NCBI GenBank assembly: GCA_019752335.1
Contig: JAIEMJ010000038.1
Coordinates: forward strand, 62,001-126,000
DNA from: Bryobacteraceae bacterium
GTDB taxonomy: Bacteria; Acidobacteriota; Terriglobia; Bryobacterales; Bryobacteraceae
Length of the DNA stretch: 64,000 nucleotides
Direction of reading: 5' to 3'
Under the pieces are notes generated by a model. That model was not told the origin of the DNA. It saw nothing but the letters and a program-made list of their open reading frames with translations, and made no database searches. The stretch's first letter is position 1. Each line of letters begins with the position of its first letter. Shown in pieces: positions 1 to 9,424 of the stretch. A program made the position numbers and the translations under genes.

Positions 1-594
1 GCTGCCCAGTAGGTACTCCGTGCTGCCCGTGGTCATGTAGGCGTCGGTGTAGCCGGGGTCGACTTTCAATACCTGCAAAGCCAGACGCTGGGCGTCCTTA
101 GCCAGACTCAGGCTGGCAATCTGCCGTTTCTCAATGAGGGCGGTATAGTCCATCGCCATGCCCGAATTGATGGCGAGCGCGAAGAGGGCATCGGAGTCGT
201 TCGGATTCGCCTTCAGCCGCTGATTCGCGGTTTGGCGGCCGCGTTCGATGGCGCCCAGGAAGGCCGCGCGCAGATTCGGATCCGGCTTCAGGCCCTTTTT
301 GTCGGCGATTCGTTTGTCGTCGGCGAAGAACTCGCCTTCCAGCACCTTCAGCCGATCCAGTTCGAAGAACAAGTCCGAGGACGCGCGGAAGGTGTGGCCC
401 AACGGATCCGCGGGCTCCTTGCGAATGTAGTCGTCGAGCAGATGATTCGCCGCCGTAAAGTCGCAGTTGTACATGCGCCCCAACGCGGACTTCACCACGG
501 CATTCGTCCGCGGACCCGTCAAACGAGCAGGCGCCTGCGCCATGGCCAGCGACGGCAGGAAGATGAGGCACAGCTTAACCGAAGAGACGTTCAA
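1..594 (-). CDS. Secreted TPR-like protein, C-terminus outside the window
   Basis: The minus-strand frame runs from about 594 to the left edge without a stop, so the C-terminus is missing. The proposed start is TTG at 594-592, which gives a signal peptide (NVSSVKLCLIFLPSLAMAQA) with likely cleavage after AMA or AQA; the only ATG (543-541) would discard it. The mature part is helical with paired-helix spacing typical of tetratricopeptide repeats (ANHLLDDYIRKEPADPLGHT, LKANPNDSDALFALAINSG, LKVDPGYTDAYMTTG). It probably mediates protein contacts in the periplasm or outer envelope; no enzymatic motif is visible. With the TTG start it overlaps the 3' end of glnE by about 20 nt on the same strand, so the two are probably co-transcribed. 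The TPR assignment is fair; the exact family is not recognised. Confidence 0.6.
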   Translation of the reverse strand, partial: MNVSSVKLCLIFLPSLAMAQAPARLTGPRTNAVVKSALGRMYNCDFTAANHLLDDYIRKEPADPLGHTFRASSDLFFELDRLKVLEGEFFADDKRIADKKGLKPDPNLRAAFLGAIERGRQTANQRLKANPNDSDALFALAINSGMAMDYTALIEKRQIASLSLAKDAQRLALQVLKVDPGYTDAYMTTGSTEYLLGS

Positions 595-3514
595 AGTAAT
601 CCCGCGTACGCGATTCAATTTGGGTTAACTCGACGGCCAACGGCTGATCGTGCAAATGATCGGGCGTCCAGCGCGCCACCATGATGGCCAGTTGCTGGCC
701 CGCAACAGCCGCGGTGGGCAGGCTGCCGGCGGCTTGCCCATCCAGCAGACGCAAGCCATGATCCACGGCCCGGTAAAGCGTGGCGGCGTCGAGCAGAAAG
801 CGCGCGTCGGCGCGTTCTAAGTGGCCCATCTTCTCGACAATATCGATTCGCTCGGGCGTATTCAAGGTCTTGAAGAAAATACCCGCGCCCTTTAGCCGCA
901 AATACATCAGCGAGAAGTCGATGTCGTAGTAGCCGCCCCGGCCCGCCTTCAGCGGATTCTCGCCGCCCTGCTCGCGTTCAATGCGCAACCGCATCTGCTT
1001 CAGCAAGGGCCGGGAGCGGCCGCTTTGGCCATAGCGGCGAAAGTCGAGTTCCTGGAGGTGGTTCAAAAACAGGCTGGCCTCTTCGGGATCTCCCGCGACG
1101 GCGCGGGCCTTCATATAGGCGATCCCCTCCCAGGCCTCCGAGCGGTATTCGAAGTACTCCTTGATGGCCGACGCGCTCTGCACCAGCGGCCCGCCTTCGC
1201 CATTGGGCCGCAGCCGCGTGTCGACCGAAAGCACCTTGCCGCCGCCGGTGTAGGCCGTCAGCAATTCGATCATGCGCTCGGCGACCCGCGTCCAGAAGAC
1301 ACGCTCGCCGGCGTCGAGGTCGGGCAGAACAAAGACCAGGTCCGCGTCGGAGCCCAGGTCGAATTCCTTCACGCCCAGCCGCCCCAACGCAATCACCAGC
1401 AGTTGATCGTGCGCCGTGTAGCCGGGGTCCACCGGCGGATGGCTCCCCGCCACCTGCCAGATCGCCATCTGATAAGCGGCGCGGATCACGGAGTCCGCCA
1501 GCAGCGACGTCTGTTCGAGCGTCTTGAAAACGGGCACGCCCAAAGCTAGGCTCGCGGCTTGCAGACGGAACATTTCGCGCCGGAAGAACAGGCGTAAGTC
1601 GGTGGGCGTGGCGAGTTCCGCCGCGGCTTCCCGATAGTCATCGGTAAGCTGGCGGGCGGCCAGAAAGCGCAGGTCGCGCAGGTCGCCGAGCCAGGCCGGG
1701 GTCCGCGTCAAGTGGTCACTGAGAAAGGGCGAATTCTCAAAGAGATCCAGCAGATGGCTCACCAGCACCGGATCGTCGTTGAGCCAGCCCAGCCATGTGG
1801 GATTCGCCGCGACGCTCTCCAAAAAGCTCTCAAAGCTCAGCAAATTGCGCCGCGGCCGGCCCAGCCGCAACGTCCGCGCGAACTCCGGCGCGGCCGTATC
1901 CAGCAAGCGCAGCAAGTTCGCCGACACCGGCGGCGCCTCGCCCGGCGGCGGCACGGAGATCTGCAAGGCGCGCGCCGCGGCCACCGCCGGCGGCGACTCG
2001 ACATACGCCCGCGGCCGCTGCGCGTGAATGATGCGATCGTACAAGGACTGCACCTCCGACAAATGCTGATCCACCAGTTCCAGCAGCCGCGCCGCCGTCA
2101 ACGTAGCGCCTGGCGAAGGCGGCGGCAACCGTCGCGCCAGGACTTCCAGGTCGTGCGGCGCGAGCGGTAGCAAGTGCGTCTGCGCATCGTCGGCGAACTG
2201 CAGCCGGTGCTCAATCGCGCGAAAGAACTGGTAGGCGCCGGACAGCACCGAATACTCCGGCACCGACAGCAATTCCTTATCGCGCAGCCGCGCCAGCGCC
2301 AGCAACGTGCCCCCATGCCGCACCCAGAATTCGCGCCCCCCGTGCAAGCGCTGCAGGCATTGCACCAGGAATTCGATATCGCGAATGCCCCCGCGCTCCA
2401 GCTTCACATCCAGCCCGGACTTCTGCCGCGACTTCTGCCGCGCCAGATTGCGTTCGGCGATCCGCGCCCGCGACTCGGCCACGGCCTCCACGCTCGCGAA
2501 GTCCAGCGTCGTGCGGTAGATCATCGGCTCCACGAAATCGAGCAGCGCGCGGCCCGGCTCCACCTCGCCGGCCGCGACGCGGCCCTTAATCAGCATCTGC
2601 AATTCCCAGTCGCGCGCGCGGCGGCTGTAGTAACTCTGCGCGCCTTCCACCGAAATCACCACTTCGCCGTGCCGGCCTTCGGGCCGCAAGCGCAGGTCGA
2701 CGCGGTAGCAGACACCGGCCGGCGTATAAGCCGAGAGCATCTGGGTCAGATCGCGCGCGAGCTTCGTGAAGAACTCCTGATTGCTGAGGGGCTCGGGCCC
2801 ATCGGTTTCGCCAGAGCCCGCGTGGACGAAGCTGAGGTCGATGTCCGACGAGTAATTCAACTCGCGCCCGCCCAGTTTGCCCAAGGCAATCACCGACAAG
2901 CCCGCGACGCCACCGTTCGCCAAACGCGGAATCCCGTGCCGCGCAAACAACGCCGACTTCACATGCCGGTAAGCGACATCCAAAATCGCATCCGCCAGTG
3001 ACGAGATCTCCGCCGTCGTTTCACCCAGCGTGGCCATGCCTTGCACGTCGCGCAGGACGATGCGCAACAACTCCCGGCGACGAAACAAAGCCAAATGGTG
3101 GCTCACCGGGATGGACGGATCGGAGGCCAGCAGCACTTCCAGACGATCCGCGAAGTCCTCCGTGGTGCGGCCACGCATCAGGTCTCCGTCGGCGAGCATC
3201 TGCTCCAGAATCCCCGGCTCGCGCAGCACTTCGTCCCCCAGAAAGTTACTCTGGCAGAAAAGCGTCACCAGGGTCGGCAAAGCGAAGGGCGTATGCGCCA
3301 AGCGATGAAAAGCCTCATCCTGTTCCACCAGCAGGCGATCCAGCTTCTGCAAAGCCACCGCCGCATCAGGGGCCGACTGCAGCGAGCTCTCCAGGCGCGC
3401 AAACGCCGAAGCCGGCAATGCCGCGCGGAGTCGTAAGGCTGGCGAACTACCCGTAGCCGCCTGCCCCAAGCCAGGCAAGTGAGCGGGACTGGACGGCGTG
3501 GTCAAACCCTCCAA
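575..3514 (-). CDS. glnE: Bifunctional glutamine synthetase adenylyltransferase/deadenylylase
   Basis: A 979-residue protein of normal length for GlnE, which adds AMP to glutamine synthetase when nitrogen is plentiful and removes it when nitrogen is scarce. Two nucleotidyltransferase domains are visible, each with the DxD metal-binding signature: GGRELNYSSDIDLSF at residues 215-229 (deadenylylation half) and LGSDADLVFV near residue 720 (adenylylation half). Each half is followed by helical domains, including RLRPEGRHGEVV and TRLRPNGEGGPL. The frame opens with TTG at 3514 (MEGLTTPSS). No PII gene or glnA lies in the window. The following secreted TPR-like gene overlaps the stop codon. Cytoplasmic. 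The family assignment is secure. Confidence 0.95.
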   Translation of the reverse strand: MEGLTTPSSPAHLPGLGQAATGSSPALRLRAALPASAFARLESSLQSAPDAAVALQKLDRLLVEQDEAFHRLAHTPFALPTLVTLFCQSNFLGDEVLREPGILEQMLADGDLMRGRTTEDFADRLEVLLASDPSIPVSHHLALFRRRELLRIVLRDVQGMATLGETTAEISSLADAILDVAYRHVKSALFARHGIPRLANGGVAGLSVIALGKLGGRELNYSSDIDLSFVHAGSGETDGPEPLSNQEFFTKLARDLTQMLSAYTPAGVCYRVDLRLRPEGRHGEVVISVEGAQSYYSRRARDWELQMLIKGRVAAGEVEPGRALLDFVEPMIYRTTLDFASVEAVAESRARIAERNLARQKSRQKSGLDVKLERGGIRDIEFLVQCLQRLHGGREFWVRHGGTLLALARLRDKELLSVPEYSVLSGAYQFFRAIEHRLQFADDAQTHLLPLAPHDLEVLARRLPPPSPGATLTAARLLELVDQHLSEVQSLYDRIIHAQRPRAYVESPPAVAAARALQISVPPPGEAPPVSANLLRLLDTAAPEFARTLRLGRPRRNLLSFESFLESVAANPTWLGWLNDDPVLVSHLLDLFENSPFLSDHLTRTPAWLGDLRDLRFLAARQLTDDYREAAAELATPTDLRLFFRREMFRLQAASLALGVPVFKTLEQTSLLADSVIRAAYQMAIWQVAGSHPPVDPGYTAHDQLLVIALGRLGVKEFDLGSDADLVFVLPDLDAGERVFWTRVAERMIELLTAYTGGGKVLSVDTRLRPNGEGGPLVQSASAIKEYFEYRSEAWEGIAYMKARAVAGDPEEASLFLNHLQELDFRRYGQSGRSRPLLKQMRLRIEREQGGENPLKAGRGGYYDIDFSLMYLRLKGAGIFFKTLNTPERIDIVEKMGHLERADARFLLDAATLYRAVDHGLRLLDGQAAGSLPTAAVAGQQLAIMVARWTPDHLHDQPLAVELTQIESRTRDYFERLFG

Positions 3515-3529
3515 TTATATCGCCCCTCA

Positions 3530-4015
3530 TCAGACAGCTTGATCCAGCACCTCAATCACGTCTCCGGGAAACACGGCACCCGCCTGCAACACCCGGCAAT
3601 AGAATCCTGCCAAGCCCCAAGGGCCCTCGCCGGGCAATGCCTTCTTCGCATACACCGCCGCTTGAATGCCAGGACCATAAACGTCCAGATGACGGCACGG
3701 CTGCCGCAGCTTCGTAATCTCGATCAACGCGAGCCCGGCGCGCAGACGCTGGCCGATGCGCAGTTGACGCCGGTCCAACCCAGTCACCGTCAGATTCTCG
3801 CCAAGGGCACCCGGATAAACCGTCCAACCCAAGGCGCAAATCTCGTCCAGCGCGCCCTGCGTAATCAGCAACAGCGCCTGGTCCGGGCCGCCATGGTATT
3901 TCAGATTCCGCTGCACGTCCCCCACCAGGCCGCGCGGCGTGATCTCGCTTTCCAGCACCGCATGCTTCGGCATGCCCCCCGGCGAAATGTTGAGTTGAAG
4001 AATACGGCCGCGCAT
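3530..4015 (-). CDS. MOSC domain-containing protein
   Basis: About 161 residues from the ATG at 4015; an in-frame longer version to 4075 would run into the surE coding region. MOSC domains are the sulfur-carrier domains of molybdenum-cofactor sulfurases and of YiiM-type reductases. Visible family features are the N-terminal strand RGRILQLNISPGGMPK, the basic/His patch GLVGDVQRNLKYHGGPDQAL, the YPGALGENLTV segment and the conserved cysteine in KLRQPCRHLD. It consists of the MOSC core alone, as in small stand-alone MOSC proteins. The gene is divergent from surE with only 28 nt between start codons and is followed by glnE 15 nt downstream on the same strand. The substrate is unknown. Confidence 0.85.
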   Translation of the reverse strand: MRGRILQLNISPGGMPKHAVLESEITPRGLVGDVQRNLKYHGGPDQALLLITQGALDEICALGWTVYPGALGENLTVTGLDRRQLRIGQRLRAGLALIEITKLRQPCRHLDVYGPGIQAAVYAKKALPGEGPWGLAGFYCRVLQAGAVFPGDVIEVLDQAV

Positions 4016-4043
4016 GCCTCTTATTCTGGCATCCTCAAAGGTG

Positions 4044-4718
4044 ATGAAGATTGTAGTCACGAACGACGACGGCATCCACGCCCCCGGACTCGCCTCCCTC
4101 CTGGAAGTCGCCGAGCGCTTCGCCGAAGTCTACGTCGTCGCCCCCGCCGAAGAGCATTCCGCCGGCGGCCACCGCGTCACCGTCAAAGGACCCATCCGCG
4201 TCGACGCCCTTAGCCGCACCCGCTTCCGCGTCCACGGCACCCCCGCCGACTGTGCCCGCCTCGCCCTCACCGAACTCGTCCCCGACGCCCAGTGGCTCCT
4301 TTCCGGCATCAACGAAGGCGGCAACCTCGGCGCCAACGTCTACATGTCCGGCACCGTCGCCGCCGCCCGCGAAGCGGCCCTGCTGGGCAAAGGCGCGATC
4401 GCCCTCTCGCAGTACATCCGCCGCAACACCCCCCTCGATTGGCCCGCCGCCGAAGCCCGCGCCGAGGCCGTGCTCGCCCGCCTCCTCGCGCCCCCGCCCG
4501 TGCCGGGCGAATACTGGAACGTCAACCTCCCCCACGTCACCGGCGCCCCCCCCACCGCCGACTGCCCCCTGGACCCCTCGCCCATGCAAGTCGGCTACCG
4601 CCGCGAACCCGACGGCTACATCTACGCCGGCAGCTACCAGGACCGGCCCCGCCAACCCGGCTCCGACGTCGCCGCCTGCTTCGCCGGCTCCATCACCATC
4701 ACGCGCCTATTTCTCTAA
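4044..4718 (+). CDS. surE: 5'/3'-nucleotidase SurE
   Basis: Residues 1-224 from the ATG at 4044, giving the canonical N-terminus MKIVVTNDDGIHAPG with the metal-binding DD pair at residues 8-9. Other signatures are APAEEHSAGGHRVT (metal/phosphate site), the GTPADC turn and LLSGINEGGNLG, which carries the conserved SGxNxGxN metal ligand. SurE removes phosphate from nucleoside monophosphates and is linked to stationary-phase survival. The protein is slightly shorter than the usual ~250 residues, but its end (GSITITRLFL) matches the typical final strand, so it appears complete. Divergent from the MOSC gene. Confidence 0.94.
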   Translation: MKIVVTNDDGIHAPGLASLLEVAERFAEVYVVAPAEEHSAGGHRVTVKGPIRVDALSRTRFRVHGTPADCARLALTELVPDAQWLLSGINEGGNLGANVYMSGTVAAAREAALLGKGAIALSQYIRRNTPLDWPAAEARAEAVLARLLAPPPVPGEYWNVNLPHVTGAPPTADCPLDPSPMQVGYRREPDGYIYAGSYQDRPRQPGSDVAACFAGSITITRLFL

Positions 4719-4859
4719 CTCCGTCGCGTGGCATGTTTCAGGTGTACGGTATGATGAGAGATAAAGGCTGGACTTCCAGGCTTCTGGCCCCGCTGAGGGC
4801 CAAATCGCCGGCACCCGCCGCGGAACCGAGTTATCCCTCTAGAGAGGTTCGTTCTCGCG

Positions 4860-7800
4860 ATGCGTTGCTTGCTGCTCTTCGCTCTGGCCGTGGTTCTCGC
4901 CGCACGCCCCGCCAGGTAATCGTTCTTCCCGCCGGCCCGGACCTCGATCCCCGCAACAGCAACGCCACCATCCTGGATCTCGACACCTGGAAGCCCATCG
5001 GCAATCCGGCGGTCGGCATCGACGCCTACCAAGCCTTCACCCTGCCGGACTCGACCAAGACCTACATCGTCGCGAAGGGCGCTGAGAAGACCGTTACCGT
5101 CATCGGTGACTTGAGCACCGGCGGTCAGGTGCTCAAGGTCATCGACCTCCCCCAAGGCTCTACCGACGCCGCCCTCACGCCCGACGGCAAGCGCCTCCTG
5201 CTCGTCTCGATGACCGACGCGGCCCTGACGATCTTCAACACTTCGACGGACCGCGTCATGGCCCGGATCCCACTCGCCACACCGGCTAACAGCGTCGCCG
5301 TTAACTTCGAGTCCACGCGGGCCTTCGTTGCCTTGCCGGCCGAGGGCTCCGTCACGGCCATCGACCTGGGAACGAACGCGGTGGACAAGAGGATTGCGCT
5401 GGGGAAGGAAGTGAAGGCCATGAGCCAGTTGGCCTTCGCTCCGAACGGTCTGCTCTACGTCGCGGTGAACGATCTGCTCCACGAAATCGATCCCGGGAAC
5501 ATGCAACTGATCGCGGCCACGGTTCCGGCCAAGGGCGTCACCGGCCGTCCCTGGTTCACTTTCGAAGGCGTCCAGACGCTACTGCTTCAATCGCAACCTT
5601 CCGGCCTGACGCTAGCCGGCGTCAGGAGTTATCGTTCCCCCACCGCGGACTATGCCCAGCCCGGCGTGTCGATTGATCGCCTGCGTATCGTTTCGGAGTC
5701 GCAAGCGATTGGTTATTCCCCGGCGGATCGCACCTTTTACCGCATCGACTTGAAACCCACGCTCGAAGTGACTCCGATTCCGGGGCTCGCCGATCTCGGC
5801 CGGAACCCCGTGGCGGGTTTTGGTGGCACCCACGAATACCCCAAGAATCGCTTTCTGTTCGTTTCCAGTGGCAAGAGTATCTACAAACTCGACGCCGAGA
5901 CCAACCTGATTGTGGGCAGTCAAACCATCGGTCAGCTTGCCGGTCTGCCGATCCTGCCATCCGTGCCTTCGCAGCGCGAGCCGGCCAGCCTCTACATGAT
6001 TGGCGAAGCGGTGCAGAGCTTTCCGGCCGGCACCACCAGTTTGCCGGTGGTGATGCGCTCGCTGGATGAAGCAGGTCTTCCGGTGCGTGGCCAATCCGTG
6101 CGATTCAACGTCTATATCGGGGCCTATTGGGGCGAGGGCGTAGAGCGTGGGCCGGTCTCGAACTCCGATGGCTACGTACAGTCCCGGTACGAGGTCTTTG
6201 GCCGTACGGGCGTCTACATCGCTTGGGCAGACGAGCAATTCGCTCCAACGCGACCCATCCGCTCGTTCACACTCAATACGCGACCCTCTCCGCCACCACT
6301 TAACCGGTTCATCGTGTACCGGGGAGACGGGCAGACTCCACGCCCGATGCTACTCCGCGCCCGCTGCAAGTTCGCGCTTCGGTAGCGGGTTGGGGCGACC
6401 CAGGATTGTCCAACCAACCGGTAGACTGGGCGGTCGTCGCGGGCAGCGGCAAACTGAAGTGGCCGCGTACGATGACCGATGCGCAGGGCATCGCCACCAA
6501 CGTCTATCTAGGGCCAGTGGTCGCCACTTCAGCGGCCGAGGATCCATCGAACCCGGTGATCCAAGCCTCCATTCCGTCACTGCCTCCAGTCCGCTTCACC
6601 CTGGTACGCCTGCCGCGGACGGTTCCCTGTCCACTCCCGGCCTACACTCGCCTCAAGGATCCAGTTCTATCGGCAGCCGCTGGTACCCTGGTCCGGCTGG
6701 CGGTTTCATATCAAGTCTCTCTGCCAGGGATAAGCCTCGACGTTCGCACCGTAGAGGGAAATGCATCCGTCAGTTGCCTACGGCCCACTCCGGCGCCCGA
6801 GCGCGAAAGCCGGATTCCCCCGCCGCCCGAGGGACTGCCCGTGTCGGACAGCCAGGGGATCGTCAGTTGCGATCTCCAGTTTGGAAAAACGGCCGGTGTA
6901 GGCAAAGCCCGGATCTATCTGGGAGGACGTCCCATAGAGGACTTCTTGCTTAACATCACACCCGGCCCCCCCCGGAGAATCCGCATCGTGAGCGGCCAAA
7001 GCCACTGGCCCACCCCTTTCCAAGACCTGGAACCCGTGGTGGCACAGGTGGATGATGGCTTCGGGAATCCCTTGAATGGCGTACCGGTCAATTGGCAGGC
7101 GGGCGACGCCACCCTGTTGTCTTCTGTTTCCCCTACCCGTGGGGGAACCTATGCTGATCCTGACCGCCCCGGGGTGACCCTCTCGGGCAACGGGCTTGCC
7201 TCGGCTCAACTCCGGGCGGGTGCTTCGAGAGAAAGAACAAACTCGTATGCAGTCGCCAGTATCGCTGCTGCTTGGCCATTGGAATCTGCTGGATCTTTCT
7301 CCTACCAACCCGATGCGCTGATCGCGGTGGATGGAAGCGGCCAATCCGCGGAAGCGGGAAGGGAGTTTAGCCGCCCGCTGCTGGTTCACACGCCGGCGAC
7401 GATCTTCGGTCCGCCGGTTAGAGTTCCCATCCGGTTTACTTCGACCAGTGACTTGATCATCTCGCCTTCTCAGGTCCGGCTCGATGACCTGGGCCGGGCG
7501 GAAGTGAACGTGGTGGCCGGTCGCAGCGTGGGAACGCATACGGTAACCGCCAGCGCCGGCAACGTCAGCACCACCTTCCGCCTCACCGTCACGCCACCGG
7601 TGGCGCCCGGGATTCGTTTCGTCGTCAACGGCGCCAGCCTGGCCCCCGGACTCTCGCCTTGCGCGATCGCTCAACTCACCGGAGCGAACCTGGCCGGCGC
7701 CCGGATCACCGTCGGCGACCTCCCTGCCCCCATCCGCAGCGCGACGCCCGAAACCATCGTCTTCCAAATCCCCTGCGAACTGACGCCGGGCCCGGTCACG

Positions 7801-8214
7801 CTAAGCCTCTCCACAGGTACGGACCCCGTCACCCAGCGCATCATGCTGGCCGCCGTGGCCCCTGGCATCTTCGGAATCACCAAGGCCAACGATACACCCG
7901 TCTCGGCCGGCAATCCGGCCGAGCCCGGCGAGGAAATCCGCGTCATGGTCACCGGCCTGGGCCAGACGACACCCCCGATCGTCACCAACGTCCCCGGCAG
8001 CGGCCAGCGGCTGAATGCCAAGGTGGTGGTGGGCTTGAACAACGAAGGTGTCGCCGCAGAGGCGGTCTACGCGCCCTCGCTCATCGGCACTTACTTCGTC
8101 ACCTTCCGAGTACCAGCCACCGCGACCGCCGGGCGCCGACCCTTCGCCGTTGCCGTTCGGGACCCGGAGGGTACACTGATCTTCGCTCAGCCCGCAACCA
8201 TCGATATTCGGTGA
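4860..8214 (+). pseudogene. Frameshifted secreted YVTN-propeller/Ig-repeat protein with Solibacter C-terminal domain
   Basis: Three reading frames in order spell one protein. An ATG at 4860, preceded by AGAGAGG, encodes the signal peptide MRCLLLFALAVVLAARP, which stops at 4917-4919. The frame one base back then reads VIVLPAGPDLDPRNSNATIL and a YVTN-type beta-propeller (VIDLPQGSTDAALTPDGKRL), then an Ig-like domain, to a stop at 6385. A third frame, open from about 6304, continues at once with further Ig/Big-type domains (PLQVRASVAG, FQDLEPVVAQVDDGFGNPLN) to 8214. Both breaks are repaired by one extra base, the first most simply in the CCCC run at 4907-4910 and the second between about 6320 and 6350. 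The last ~200 residues (VVNGASLAPGLSPCAIAQLT, VAPGIFGI, EIRVMVTGLGQTTP) match the Solibacter uncharacterised C-terminal domain (TIGR03437). Probably an exported adhesin-like or surface protein. Genuine decay and assembly error are both possible. Confidence 0.75.
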
Positions 8215-8221
8215 CCGCGAT

Positions 8222-8303
8222 GCCAGCCCCCGTCTGATTCCTACACTCTACTTGCGACGAGCTAGTTAAAGACAGGCGCACCCTTGCCATGTAACAAACG
8301 GAG
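8222..8303 (+). repeat. Imperfect direct repeat, copy 1
   Basis: This segment starts 8 bases after the stop of the propeller/Ig gene and is roughly 80% identical to 9292-9376 in the same orientation. The shared core reads TTCCTACACT.TACTTGCG.CGAG followed by AGTT.AAGA..GGCGC and ends at an AACGGA. It lies immediately before the RHS fragment. No long open frame uses it. It could be a duplicated promoter/leader or the edge of a rearranged or mobile segment. Confidence 0.65.
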
Positions 8304-8888
8304 CCATCCGTAAGACCTTCACTTACACCGCCAGCACGCTCTTTGATCCACTCAACAACAGCTTCGGCATGCAATCGCAGCTTACCGGTCTTACCGTCGC
8401 TTCCACTCGCCGGCCGTTGGAAGCGCTACTTACAGAATGCGCTGGGCAACTTAGTGCAAGTCACCGAGCCGAATCCGGCGGGCGGCACTGACTATCAGAC
8501 TTACTACACTTACAACGTTCGCGACCAGCTCACCCAGGTGCAGATGCCGCGCCCCGATCAGGTCGGCGGCACTTACACCCAAACCCGTACGTTCGTCTAC
8601 GACCTCACTACTGGCTGGATGACCTCCGCGACCAATCCAGAGAACGGCACCACGACTTACAATTACGACATCTACGGCCGGCTCAACTATAAGCAGGACG
8701 CTAAGGGGCAGCGCCTGGAGTACCTCTACGACGTCAATAACCGCGTCACGAAGATGACTCCCAAGGACTCTTCTGGCACCGTCGTCACCTGCGACATCGT
8801 CGAATACTTCTATGACCTCACCATCAACACCTATGGCCGCCTCAGCGCCATGCAATGGGGAAGCAAGGATCTTGACTTCGAGGTTTAG
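8296..8888 (+). pseudogene. RHS-repeat protein fragment
   Basis: An internal piece of an RHS/YD-repeat protein without a proper start or C-terminus. The clear part, from about 8430, contains NALGNLVQVTEPNPAGGTDY, YTYNVRDQLTQVQMPRP, TRTFVYDLTTGWMTSATNPE and GTTTYNYDIYGRLNYKQDAK, the repeating G-x-L...T-x-x-D pattern of RHS shells that encase toxins. A preceding stretch in another frame (IRKTFTYTASTLFDPLNNSF, from about 8311) also looks RHS-derived, so there is a frame break near 8400. The frame ends at a TAG (8886-8888) within a perfect 10-bp tandem duplication (8883-8902). No toxin domain or immunity gene is attached. Confidence 0.7.
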
Positions 8889-9291
8889 CAGGGTTTAGCA
8901 GGGACACACTGGTATGCGACCACGTAACCCGCAAAAGAGTTGACGAGCTACCCGCAACTGAGCAACAAAAAGCGGAGAAATGTAGCATTGTTCGGCAAGG
9001 CGAAAGCTCAAAGCGGGTGCGGAAGACGCGCCACGCCGCCCCGTTTGCCAAATTCCACATAAAGATGGCTATGATCAGGGAATGGAACCTCGCGATGTGG
9101 TAGCCCTAGGCGTGTTCCTACATCAAAATATCGATTTGCCGCACATGGGCCCTCGTTTTTGGCTGTCGGGTCCGGGTCGGCCGTCAACTTGCATGGAGGT
9201 TGCGGACGGCTCTTACCAGCGTGATCCTTTTCTTCCCAGCGGCCGGTTTTACGATCCCGTCCAAGCCGCCGTTGAGGCGGCATTCCGTTCG
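8889..9291. other. No recognisable gene
   Basis: Roughly 400 bases between the RHS fragment and the second copy of the direct repeat. Short frames are open on both strands (for example an unstarted plus-strand frame at about 8892-9103), but none has a ribosome-binding site, a start and a recognisable fold together. The stretch is probably degenerate sequence left by the rearrangement that truncated the RHS gene. Confidence 0.4.
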
Positions 9292-9376
9292 GCCAGCCCC
9301 GCCTGTTTCCTACACTTTACTTGCGGCGAGCCAGTTGAAGATCGGCGCCCCTGCTATATAATTTCGTGAACGGACC
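9292..9376 (+). repeat. Imperfect direct repeat, copy 2
   Basis: Second copy of the repeat at 8222-8303. Differences are mainly single substitutions plus a three-base insertion just before the terminal AACGGA. This copy contains a good sigma-70-like promoter (9335-9362) and lies 49 bases upstream of the small gene at 9425, so it may be the functional original. Confidence 0.65.
9335..9362 (+). promoter_or_regulatory. Candidate sigma-70-type promoter for the small gene at 9425
   Basis: TTGAAG at 9335-9340, a 16-base spacer and a perfect TATAAT at 9357-9362. Transcription would begin near 9369, leaving about 55 bases of leader with GAGGAG at 9413-9418 six bases before the ATG at 9425. The matching region of repeat copy 1 has TTAAAG and TGTAAC instead, a weaker match. 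Confidence 0.5.
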
Positions 9377-9424
9377 CTGCCCAATCGTGGGCCAACTCAG
9401 GTCCGCCAACATGAGGAGCGACCC

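Noticed and set aside
3981..4075. N-terminal extension of the MOSC protein to 4075
   Set aside because: It would overlap the conserved first codons of surE; the ATG at 4015 matches the usual MOSC N-terminus.
4035..4655. Long Gly/Asp-rich frame antisense to surE
   Set aside because: Composition is the complement of surE codon bias and it carries no recognisable fold.
9008..9283. 91-codon minus-strand frame in the degenerate stretch
   Set aside because: Proline/Arg-rich with no start signal or similarity I recognise; likely chance.
9082..9369. 95-codon frame upstream of the small gene
   Set aside because: No ribosome-binding site, runs across the second direct repeat and its promoter, and shows no protein-like pattern.
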